Shown: positions 1 to 5,431, counted from the stretch's first letter. The stretch is 7,298 nt of DNA from Candidatus Zipacnadia bacterium (GCA_029821215.1 JALGTV010000167.1:1-7298), one strand, 5' to 3'. Notes: a model not told the origin generated them from the sequence alone. Translations and numbers: made by a program.

Positions 1-1
1 T

Positions 2-142
2 GCTGCCCTAATAAGCATTCCCAACCGCTACATGCACACTGCCGTTGAAGTTGTCGCTCTCAGCGATTTAGACAATGCTGCCCGCCTGCTGGCCGAGGCG
101 GTAACCCGCATTGACACAGAAATTGATTTTACTCCTATGTGA
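2..142 (+). CDS. M42 family metallopeptidase (glutamyl aminopeptidase / endoglucanase-like), C-terminal fragment
   Basis: The frame is open from the window edge (codons in phase with base 2) to a TGA at 140-142 and encodes the last 46 residues of a longer protein. It contains the stretch IPNRYMHTAVEVV, which matches the conserved C-terminal block of M42 (FrvX/YsdC/PepA-type) aminopeptidases. In that family the histidine of the RYMH motif is a metal ligand of the binuclear active site. After it comes a typical C-terminal helix (LSDLDNAARLLAEAV). M42 enzymes are cytoplasmic, usually assemble as dodecamers, and trim N-terminal residues from peptides. The start and most of the protein lie outside the window, so substrate preference cannot be judged. 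The gene converges on the histidine kinase with 67 bases between the stop codons, and nothing ties it functionally to its neighbours. Confidence 0.82.
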   Translation, partial: AALISIPNRYMHTAVEVVALSDLDNAARLLAEAVTRIDTEIDFTPM

Positions 143-161
143 CGCGCAAATATGCCAAAGA

Positions 162-209
162 CCAGAGAGCCACTTATTACAGGATTCTGTGCTCGCTGGG
201 GCTGTCTGG
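162..209. repeat. Imperfect inverted repeat between convergent genes (possible transcript-end hairpin)
   Basis: CCAGAGAGCC (162-171) and GGCTGTCTGG (200-209) are complementary at 9 of 10 positions and enclose a 28-base loop. The repeat fills the space between the convergent stop codons of the M42 peptidase and the histidine kinase. It could fold in transcripts from either side. No T-run follows on either strand, so it is not a standard intrinsic terminator, and the long loop makes it weak. Confidence 0.25.
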
Positions 210-2774
210 CTACGAGTCTATTGCCTCCCGTACTGCTTTTGCTATCTTTTGCAGATCAAAGGGTTTTTGAACGATACCTTTCAGTCCTTGGTCTCGCAGC
301 TCGGAGACTTTCTTCCGCGCACTATAGCCACTGACTAACAACACTTTCACATCGGGATTGACGCGTGTGGTAATTGCTTCGTACAGCTCATCACCGCTCA
401 TTTCAGGCATAGTCATATCAGTTAAAACAAGGGCAACTTCGTCTTGGTGACTCTCATAGACTTCCAGTCCTTCTTTGCCATTGGTAGCGGTCAGAACGGT
501 GTAACCTAACGACTCCAACATTGCCCGCCCCGTCTTCAGCACGGTGGAGTCGTCTTCCACCAGCAGCAGGGTTTCTGAGCCACCCAGCAGATGCTGGGCG
601 GTATTCTCACTACTTTCGGATAGTGAGCCATTGCTCACCGGCAGATAGACTTTGACTTCAGTACCCACGTCTACCTCGCTACAGACCTGAATGTGGCCAC
701 CGTGGTCCCGTACAATTCCGTAGACCATGGCCAACCCCAGCCCGGTACCCTCCCCAACCTCTTTAGTGGTGAAGAAGGGGTCAAATATCTGCTCTTGTAG
801 CTCGGAGCTCATCCCGCAGCCGGTGTCGCGAACCGACAGGCAGACATAATCACCGGCACTGACATTGGCGTGTCGACGGCAATATTCTTCGTCCAAGCAG
901 GCCTCGGTTACTTCTATGGTTAGTTGGCCCCCCTTAGGCATAGCATCGCGGGCGTTAGTAGCCAGGTTCATAATTACTTGCTGCATCTGCGTGGGGTCCG
1001 CCTTCACTAACGATAGCTGGTCAGGCCATAGCATCCGCACCGTGATAGTCTCGGGCAATGTTCGCTCCAGCACTCTGCCTGTTTCCTTTACCACAGGCAG
1101 CAGAGCTAAGGGCTGTTTTTCGCTGACGGTGCGGCGACTGAAGGCCAACAAAGATGCAATTAGCTCGGCTGCCCGTTTCCCTTGTTGGGGGACTTTGTGC
1201 AGGTACTCGTATACTTTGCAGCCGGGATCAGTGTGTTGCAGGGCCAGTTCGGTTAGGCCGATCATACCAGTAAGCAGGTTGTTGAAATCGTGGGCCACCC
1301 CTCCGGCCAGCGTACCCAGGGATTCCAGTTTTTGGGCCTGGAATAGCTGCTGCTGAAGACTTTCTCGCTCCTTTGCGGCCTCTTTCCGCTCGGTGATATC
1401 TTCCCCTGAGCACAAAGCTGCGTAGGTGTTGCCGCCTGCATCGGTAAGCACACTATTGTGGAAGGCAATAAGCTTTTCCTCGCCGCTCTTGGTCAGCAGA
1501 GGATTCTCATAGTACTCAACCGGCTCAACCTCTCCCGCTATGAGCTGCCCGAAAACCCCTCGCATTTCCTCTCTATTCCCCTCGGGAACTAGAAGATCAA
1601 ACCAATTTTGTCCAATAAGCTCCTCCTCACTATATCCGAGGATGTCGCAGCCTTTTTGATTTATGCGCCTTATCTTTTCCTCCTCATCAATAACCGCCAA
1701 TAACACTCCAGCCACATCAAAATATCTTTGGGCTCGGTCGCGCTCAGCTTGTATCTTTTCCTCCCAGCGCTTGCGCTGTGTGATGTCGCGCAATACACAC
1801 TGGAACGCGGCCACTCGGCTTCCATCAACCAGTGGCAAGGCACTGACCTCTACCGGAAGCTGCTGGCCGTCTGAGCATATCATTCCAAACTCAATGGTCT
1901 TAGTCTCAGCATTTTTTGCAGCAGCCTGGATAGCTTCGGCTATCCTTGACCGATCCGCTTCGGCTATATACTCAGCGATATGATGGCCCAGGTGTGCTTC
2001 AGGATCATAACCGGCAAGCTTCTTTATGGCTGGGCTAACATACTGAAGAATACCTTCAGCAGATATCTGGATAATTACATCCCGGATGTTCTCAACCAGA
2101 TTGCGGTACTTATCCTCGGATTCGGCAAGCCGCTGCTCGGCTCGCTTGCGAGCCGCAATGTCGCGCCTAAGCCTTTCATTGGCTGCTTGCAGCTCCCTCT
2201 GTATTTCTCGCGATAGCCTTTCTGCATGCCACTTGGTCCGCAACGCCCACACGAATCGCCGAATCTCCACGGCATGAAAAGGCTTCTGAATGTAGAGCAG
2301 TCGGTGGGCTGGCGGGACGCGGCGGGCGATATCCTCAGGATCGAAGTCAGAGTAAGCCGTCACCATGATGATATGTATGTAGGGGTCCAAGTCACGGATC
2401 TGTTCTGCTGTCCATACACCATCAGGGCCCGGGGGCATACGCACATCAATAAATGCCGCGGCAAACGGCTGATCCTCCTTGATACTCACCCGGACAGCTT
2501 CAACCGCTTCGTCGCCCTGATGGCAGAGCACCAAATCAAGGTCAGCAGGGTCGGGTTCTGCCATGTCAGATTGTGCTTCGGAGAGATCGCCGTGCAGCCC
2601 TGATGTGCGTCGACTTGTAGCGTAGGCAAAGACATGCCGGTATGACTCCAACACTGCCTGGTTATCATCTACAACCAGGAAACGTACCGGCTGCCGTTCA
2701 GCCTCGCTGGTCTGTACTTCTTCCGACTTGTCTGCAACCAACAGATAATCAGTGCCAACAACACTTACAGACAT
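210..2774 (-). CDS. Hybrid sensor histidine kinase with receiver domains at both ends (REC-PAS-PAS-HisKA-HATPase-REC)
   Basis: This 854-residue cytoplasmic sensor kinase has no signal peptide or membrane segment. Domains in order: receiver ~31-180 (acidic D36/D37, phospho-acceptor D110 in FIDVRMPPGPDG, T139, K164); a charged coiled coil ~178-222; PAS1 ~223-336; PAS2 ~346-466, each ending in a D-I-T-x-R-K-type PAC boundary; HisKA ~475-550 with H495 in GGVAHDFNNLL; HATPase ~590-713 with an N-box (NLATNARDAM), G1 (DTGCGM), F-box (DPFFTT) and G2 (GEGTGLGLA); and a C-terminal receiver ~735-854 (D741/D742, D786, S815, K837). All phosphotransfer residues are present, so the kinase should be active, with phosphate able to pass to either receiver. 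The ligand is unknown. The N-terminal receiver has an acidic, variable insert at ~50-80. The ATG at 2774 is the first possible start, because an in-frame TGA lies two codons upstream. A GGGAGGG (2787-2793) sits 12 bases before it. The gene follows the single-domain response regulator on the same strand and is probably co-expressed with it. Confidence 0.93.
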   Translation of the reverse strand: MSVSVVGTDYLLVADKSEEVQTSEAERQPVRFLVVDDNQAVLESYRHVFAYATSRRTSGLHGDLSEAQSDMAEPDPADLDLVLCHQGDEAVEAVRVSIKEDQPFAAAFIDVRMPPGPDGVWTAEQIRDLDPYIHIIMVTAYSDFDPEDIARRVPPAHRLLYIQKPFHAVEIRRFVWALRTKWHAERLSREIQRELQAANERLRRDIAARKRAEQRLAESEDKYRNLVENIRDVIIQISAEGILQYVSPAIKKLAGYDPEAHLGHHIAEYIAEADRSRIAEAIQAAAKNAETKTIEFGMICSDGQQLPVEVSALPLVDGSRVAAFQCVLRDITQRKRWEEKIQAERDRAQRYFDVAGVLLAVIDEEEKIRRINQKGCDILGYSEEELIGQNWFDLLVPEGNREEMRGVFGQLIAGEVEPVEYYENPLLTKSGEEKLIAFHNSVLTDAGGNTYAALCSGEDITERKEAAKERESLQQQLFQAQKLESLGTLAGGVAHDFNNLLTGMIGLTELALQHTDPGCKVYEYLHKVPQQGKRAAELIASLLAFSRRTVSEKQPLALLPVVKETGRVLERTLPETITVRMLWPDQLSLVKADPTQMQQVIMNLATNARDAMPKGGQLTIEVTEACLDEEYCRRHANVSAGDYVCLSVRDTGCGMSSELQEQIFDPFFTTKEVGEGTGLGLAMVYGIVRDHGGHIQVCSEVDVGTEVKVYLPVSNGSLSESSENTAQHLLGGSETLLLVEDDSTVLKTGRAMLESLGYTVLTATNGKEGLEVYESHQDEVALVLTDMTMPEMSGDELYEAITTRVNPDVKVLLVSGYSARKKVSELRDQGLKGIVQKPFDLQKIAKAVREAIDS

Positions 2775-2976
2775 AAGTCAATGTTTCCCTCCCTTTCGCA
2801 AACAAGGCAAAATCCAGATGACGTCCGACTACAGCACTGCCCACAGGCGCAATATCATCTGCCCTTGGGGGCCCCGTGGCCTCTGGCCCATATTAGTTAG
2901 CACAGGGAGTAGTCAGGGCAGTGTGCGTTTCTTTATAGTTTGCACTTTCATCCTTGACTGCCAGGAGTCCAGTTGC
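2775..2976 (-). other. 202-base intergenic spacer between response regulator and kinase, with folding potential
   Basis: No gene is supported here. On the minus-strand transcript an 8-base perfect inverted repeat, CACTGCCC (2835-2842) with GGGCAGTG (2916-2923), brackets a G/C-rich patch at 2861-2889. That patch can form several short competing hairpins around GGGGGCCCC and two GGCC blocks. The GGGAGGG at 2787-2793 is the likely Shine-Dalgarno of the kinase. The spacer is long for two genes expected in one operon. It could hold an mRNA structure or a second promoter, but I see no convincing -35/-10 pair and no terminator T-run. The inverted repeat could be chance at this length. Confidence 0.3.
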
Positions 2977-3384
2977 CTATCTACTATCGAGCGTCGCCTG
3001 TGGGGCAGTAGTTAGCGTGCCCTTTAGTGCCTGGTCAACAAGCACAAGCAGTTCGTTTCCTGTCTTCTTTTTGGTCACATAACAGTCGTAGCGACGGGAG
3101 GCGTCTACATTATCGCTTGGTGGCTCCGGGAGTGCCGACACCATCACTACCGGAATGTCTTGCCATTCTGGGGTGGTACGGATAACCTCCAGAACCTCCC
3201 ACCCAGACAGGTCAGGCATCTTTATATCCAGCAGGATCAGGTCTGGGGTCAGAGTATGGAGTGCCGCCAGAACCTGGCGACCATTTCTTACTACAGTGAC
3301 ATCATAGCCCGCATCCCCCAGAACATACTGATATACTTCACGTATGACTGGGTCGTCGTCTGCAGCGATAAGACATTGGCTCAT
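2977..3384 (-). CDS. Single-domain response regulator (CheY/Spo0F-like receiver, no output domain)
   Basis: This 135-residue protein is one receiver domain plus a short tail. Numbered from the chosen start, it has the acidic cluster D9-D11 (ADDDP), phospho-acceptor D53 in ILLDIKMPDLSGWEVL, S83 in VVMVSA and K105 in the KKK stretch after the fifth strand. It has no DNA-binding or enzymatic output domain. It should act by protein contact, either on the flagellar/export machinery as CheY does or as a phosphorelay intermediate for the adjacent hybrid kinase. An in-frame ATG exists at 3396, but the ATG at 3384 is preferred because TGAGG (3391-3395) lies 6 bases before it. It is the first gene of the minus-strand unit and is divergent from the export operon. 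A CheY-type motor-switch role would need FliM, which is not in the window. Confidence 0.9.
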   Translation of the reverse strand: MSQCLIAADDDPVIREVYQYVLGDAGYDVTVVRNGRQVLAALHTLTPDLILLDIKMPDLSGWEVLEVIRTTPEWQDIPVVMVSALPEPPSDNVDASRRYDCYVTKKKTGNELLVLVDQALKGTLTTAPQATLDSR

Positions 3385-3443
3385 AGTCAACCTCATCAGC
3401 TATGGATAGATGTTAAGTTTACTATTTCTTGAGGCTACATTGA

Positions 3444-3455
3444 GGTATGTATACC
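3444..3455. promoter_or_regulatory. Inverted repeat GGTAT-GT-ATACC, possible operator
   Basis: GGTATGTATACC is a 5-base perfect inverted repeat around a 2-base centre. It lies upstream of the response regulator, overlapping the region where its minus-strand promoter should be. Two TGAGG direct repeats, 11 bases (about one helical turn) apart, abut it. This arrangement could bind a dimeric regulator. Short A/T palindromes also arise by chance. Confidence 0.3.
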
Positions 3456-3495
3456 CTATGTAACAAAAATATAAACAACAAAGCGCACTCCAGAT

Positions 3496-3509
3496 CTCCC
3501 GCGCGGGAG
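3496..3509. promoter_or_regulatory. Perfect 14-base palindrome CTCCCGCGCGGGAG, candidate operator
   Basis: CTCCCGCGCGGGAG is identical to its reverse complement. It sits in otherwise A/T-leaning DNA, about 40 bases upstream of the plus-strand -35 element and about 110 bases from the response-regulator start. CACTCC (3486-3491) can also pair with GGAGTG (3506-3511), giving an alternative nested pairing. No T-run follows on either strand, so a DNA-binding site is more likely than a terminator. The regulator is unknown. The window's response regulator has no DNA-binding domain and is not a candidate to bind here directly. Confidence 0.45.
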
Positions 3510-3548
3510 TGGCCGCTGCCCTTCACTTACCGCCTCTCAATCCGTTAC

Positions 3549-3577
3549 TTGTCAACCACAATGAATTATGATATAAT
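3549..3577 (+). promoter_or_regulatory. Sigma70-type promoter with extended -10 for the export operon
   Basis: TTGTCA (3549-3554, 5 of 6 matches to TTGACA) is followed by exactly 17 bases and a consensus TATAAT (3572-3577). A TG at 3569-3570 gives an extended -10. Transcription would begin near 3584, about 190 bases before the fliF-like start. The -10 overlaps a small inverted repeat (ATTAT-GAT-ATAAT, 3565-3577). This housekeeping-type promoter is notable because many bacteria place hook-basal-body genes under sigma54 or sigma28 control, and no such elements are evident here. Confidence 0.8.
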
Positions 3578-3601
3578 GTAAATAATAGGTAACATAAGCC
3601 A

Positions 3602-3841
3602 GTGGCTATCCATTATGGGGGGATAAGCCGCAGAGTAGTTACTCCCATCCCCCCCTTCATTCATCTGACTTTGTTGTGCATTGGCATTGGTGTTCTCCTA
3701 ACACTGTACGCCAGTCTGATGAGAAGTACGGACAGGTTAGCTGGCGCTCGCCCACGCCCAGGGAGGGACCTACGCAGTGCTGAGCAGACAGGTGACGTGG
3801 GAAGCTGGTCAGTGGTGGGACTCCTTGTCGGTGGCTGCTAA
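3602..3841 (+). CDS. Possible small single-pass membrane protein or leader ORF overlapping the fliF-like gene
   Basis: A 79-codon frame starts at GTG 3602, about 18 bases after the predicted transcription start, and ends in TAA at 3841, overlapping the next gene by 65 bases in another frame. It encodes one hydrophobic segment (about residues 20-40, IHLTLLCIGIGVLLTLYASLM) followed by an Arg-rich stretch, so it would insert with the C-terminus inside. I do not recognise a family. A resemblance to FliO-like one-pass proteins is only in general layout. Against coding: the only upstream SD-like element is a weak AGGT 11 bases away, and the first codons lie in a G/C hairpin. The last part is simply the alternative frame of the fliF-like gene. 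It may be a real small gene, a translated leader, or chance. Confidence 0.3.
   Translation: MAIHYGGISRRVVTPIPPFIHLTLLCIGIGVLLTLYASLMRSTDRLAGARPRPGRDLRSAEQTGDVGSWSVVGLLVGGC
3617..3654 (+). promoter_or_regulatory. G/C-rich stem-loop in the operon 5' leader
   Basis: GGGGGGAT (3617-3624) pairs perfectly with ATCCCCCC (3647-3654) across a 22-base loop. The stem would form about 35 bases into the operon transcript, between the promoter and the fliF-like Shine-Dalgarno. It is not followed by a run of U, so it is not a classic terminator. It might stabilise the mRNA 5' end or control translation of the overlapping small ORF. Confidence 0.45.
3761..3767 (+). promoter_or_regulatory. Shine-Dalgarno GGGAGGG that fixes the fliF-like start
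   Basis: GGGAGGG lies 9 bases before the GTG at 3777. It is the strongest ribosome-binding sequence on the plus strand of this window and supports this non-ATG codon over the later in-frame GTG at 3792. Confidence 0.75.
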
Positions 3842-4826
3842 AGTGATAGTTGCGGCTACTGCCGTCAGTGTAGTGGTCGCCCTATTCGTGTGGATTTATG
3901 CTGCCTACTCCATCCCTTCGCTCGCTTCTCAACCTGATTCCGGGACGAATGAGGTAGCCTCTGTTTCCTCCTCACTGCACCACTTGCTTTCTCTTCCCCT
4001 CCCCGGAACCCGTCAGCGCAGCCAGCTTGAGGCCGCCGACAACCTGTCCCATGCCTTAGAAGCCTTTGACAATATCGCTACTGCTAATGTGGTGTTTGCC
4101 CAGCCATACTCACAATCGCCGGCCTCGGCGGCCCCTCCCCGGTTGTCAGTACAGCTCCACTTCTCCTCCTCCACTGCCACTACCAAGGGGATACAGAATA
4201 TAGTAACCTTTCTTCTCCACACCGTGCCCGACCTACAACCACAGGACTTATTGATAGCTGACAGCTCTGGCCGCCTCCTCTTTGCTCACGGTCAGGTAAA
4301 TCCCCCTCTAACCCCACAGCCCATAGCTGCCAGTGAAGCTATACCCGCCCCAGCAACTACGACGTCTGGGCCATCACTTTCCTGGCTGCTCCTAATTTCC
4401 CTATCTGCAGCCGCATTACTTGCTATCTTATTGTATATTGGACTCAGCCGCCGACGCCGAGCCAGTCAATCGGCTCCAGTATCTGACATTATCTTCCGCT
4501 CCGAGTCGGCGGGGCCATCGCCATCTTCATTTGCCTTCTTAGCGCAACTCAGTGCCCCCCAGATTATTGCCCTGCTCGGCGACGAACGTCCCCAGGTAGC
4601 CGACCTGGTCACTCATTACCTACCTGAGAACGATATGGTTGACCAGGTACGGCGTACGCTGAACCTCTCCCCTACCGACCCGGCTCCATCCCAGCGCCCA
4701 GTCCGCGAGGACGTATTGAACTCGGTAAGTGCGGCCCTGCAGGCCAAGTTGTCAGCCTTAGACACTGCTGATGAGAGTCCGGCCCCGGTAGCCCAGACTA
4801 CTTCCGGTGGTGATAACAATGACTAA
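3777..4826 (+). CDS. fliF: Reduced MS-ring protein FliF fused to a FliG middle-domain module
   Basis: This 349-residue inner-membrane protein reads as a mini FliF with part of FliG attached. Segments: a short cytoplasmic N-terminus; TM1 ~19-44; a low-complexity periplasmic stretch to ~80; a FliF/SctJ ring-building domain (RBM2) ~83-170, aligning by eye to the family pattern from 'ARTIESIDGVxSARVHLA' (here SHALEAFDNIATANVVFA) to 'VPGLKPENVTIVDxxGRLL' (here VPDLQPQDLLIADSSGRLL); a proline-rich linker ~174-200; TM2 ~202-223 followed by RRRR; and from ~252 a FliG_M-like module (FAFLAQLSAPQIIALLGDE, then RPQ at 271-273, then VREDVLNSVSAALQAKL). FliF is usually about 500-570 residues. Here RBM1, the RBM3/beta-collar and the FliF C-terminal FliG-binding helices are absent, as are FliG_N and the FliG torque domain. 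RBM2 would build the ring around the export gate, and the FliG module could dock FliM. The GTG start is fixed by GGGAGGG at 3761-3767. The stop overlaps the fliH start. The FliF assignment is firm because of fliH-I-J downstream. The FliG assignment is by manual motif matching. Confidence 0.8.
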   Translation: MLSRQVTWEAGQWWDSLSVAAKVIVAATAVSVVVALFVWIYAAYSIPSLASQPDSGTNEVASVSSSLHHLLSLPLPGTRQRSQLEAADNLSHALEAFDNIATANVVFAQPYSQSPASAAPPRLSVQLHFSSSTATTKGIQNIVTFLLHTVPDLQPQDLLIADSSGRLLFAHGQVNPPLTPQPIAASEAIPAPATTTSGPSLSWLLLISLSAAALLAILLYIGLSRRRRASQSAPVSDIIFRSESAGPSPSSFAFLAQLSAPQIIALLGDERPQVADLVTHYLPENDMVDQVRRTLNLSPTDPAPSQRPVREDVLNSVSAALQAKLSALDTADESPAPVAQTTSGGDNND

Positions 4827-5415
4827 CCGACTGCTGAAGAAGACAGCCTTAGACCAAGCGGGAGTGTTGGTGCGCCCGGTGCAACTGGCGGCTAACCCTC
4901 AGTCCCCCGCCCATCCTGCCCCACCCAGTCCACATCCACAGCCCTCTTCCTCCAACCCACCCACCACCCAAATCTCAGAAGCAGAGCGTTTGGAGAATTT
5001 GGCGCACGACCTCATCACCCAACTGGCCCATGATAAAGAGCGACTGCTTGAAGAGCTACAGCCGCAGGTGGTGCGTCTATCTATTGCCATCGCCCGCCGG
5101 ATTGTGGAAGCCGAAATCCGCCAGGACCGTCGCATTGTCCAGCGGACGGTGCGCGCCGCTCTGAAAGAACTCGCTTATGCTTCCGGGCTGCAGATACGCG
5201 TCCACCCTGACGACGAACCCCTGATCCAACAAATTGTGACTACTGACGAGGAGATTATGAGTAATTTCTCTCCGGTCACATTAGTACCCGATCCCAGCGT
5301 CCAGCGCGGCGGCTGTGTGGTAGAGGTAGAGAGTGAGCGGGGTACCATTGACGCCACCATATCAACTCAGTTCGTCCAACTTCAAAAATCTCTATTGGCT
5401 TACATTCAAGATTAG
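4819..5415 (+). CDS. fliH: FliH-like regulator of the flagellar export ATPase
   Basis: This 198-residue protein has the FliH/SctL layout. It has a short N-terminus (MTNRLLKKTALDQAGVLVRP), a proline/serine-rich linker ~25-50, a helical charged region ~53-120 (LAHDKERLLEELQPQVVRLSIAIARRIVEAEI), and the C-terminal V-ATPase-E/FliH domain ~121-198 with RVHPDD and the GGCVVEVESERGTIDATI block typical of the family. FliH dimers bind the FliI N-terminus, act as a peripheral stalk and hold back ATPase activity until docking. The ATG at 4819 overlaps the preceding stop by 8 bases, which suggests translational coupling. GTG codons at 4807 and 4810 are possible earlier starts but less likely. Unlike the enterobacterial protein, it has no tryptophan anywhere, so the N-terminal Trp motif that contacts FlhA/FliN is missing. 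The proline-rich linker is unusual but is in the expected place for a flexible tether. Confidence 0.88.
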   Translation: MTNRLLKKTALDQAGVLVRPVQLAANPQSPAHPAPPSPHPQPSSSNPPTTQISEAERLENLAHDLITQLAHDKERLLEELQPQVVRLSIAIARRIVEAEIRQDRRIVQRTVRAALKELAYASGLQIRVHPDDEPLIQQIVTTDEEIMSNFSPVTLVPDPSVQRGGCVVEVESERGTIDATISTQFVQLQKSLLAYIQD

Positions 5416-5431
5416 CACCTGTTAGGCGACG

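Larger units (their letters stand above)
3385..3776. promoter_or_regulatory. Divergent control region between response regulator and export operon
   Basis: These 392 bases separate two divergent genes. They hold, left to right: TGAGG direct repeats at 3430-3434 and 3441-3445 (11 bases apart), an inverted repeat at 3444-3455, a 14-base perfect palindrome at 3496-3509, a strong plus-strand promoter at 3549-3577, a G/C hairpin at 3617-3654, and the Shine-Dalgarno of the fliF-like gene at 3761-3767. An A/T-rich stretch at about 3446-3480 probably carries the minus-strand promoter (TATACA near a TTGTTT on that strand, 19 apart), but this match is poor. I see no tRNA, rRNA, insertion sequence or CRISPR. 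Confidence 0.6.

Noticed and set aside
865..1356. 163-codon plus-strand open frame inside the kinase gene
   Set aside because: It is antisense to the conserved HisKA/HATPase coding sequence, encodes a Ser/Arg/Cys-rich sequence without domains, and has no promoter or good ribosome-binding site.
3160..3432. 90-codon plus-strand frame over the response regulator
   Set aside because: It is a shadow of the conserved receiver coding sequence and has no domain of its own.
3496..3509. Palindrome as an intrinsic terminator
   Set aside because: The stem is only 5 bases around a 4-base loop, no T-run follows on either strand, and no gene ends nearby.
3602..3841. This frame as the true N-terminus of FliF, joined to 3777-4826 by a frameshift
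   Set aside because: The fliF-like frame has its own strong Shine-Dalgarno, a start codon and a complete first membrane segment, so no extra N-terminus is needed.
4527..4760. C-terminal module read as the normal FliF C-terminal FliG-binding region
   Set aside because: It is too long, and its two conserved blocks match FliG_M (LLxDExPQ and VxxDVLxxVxxAL), whereas the FliF tail is usually a short helix pair with a conserved Trp, absent here.
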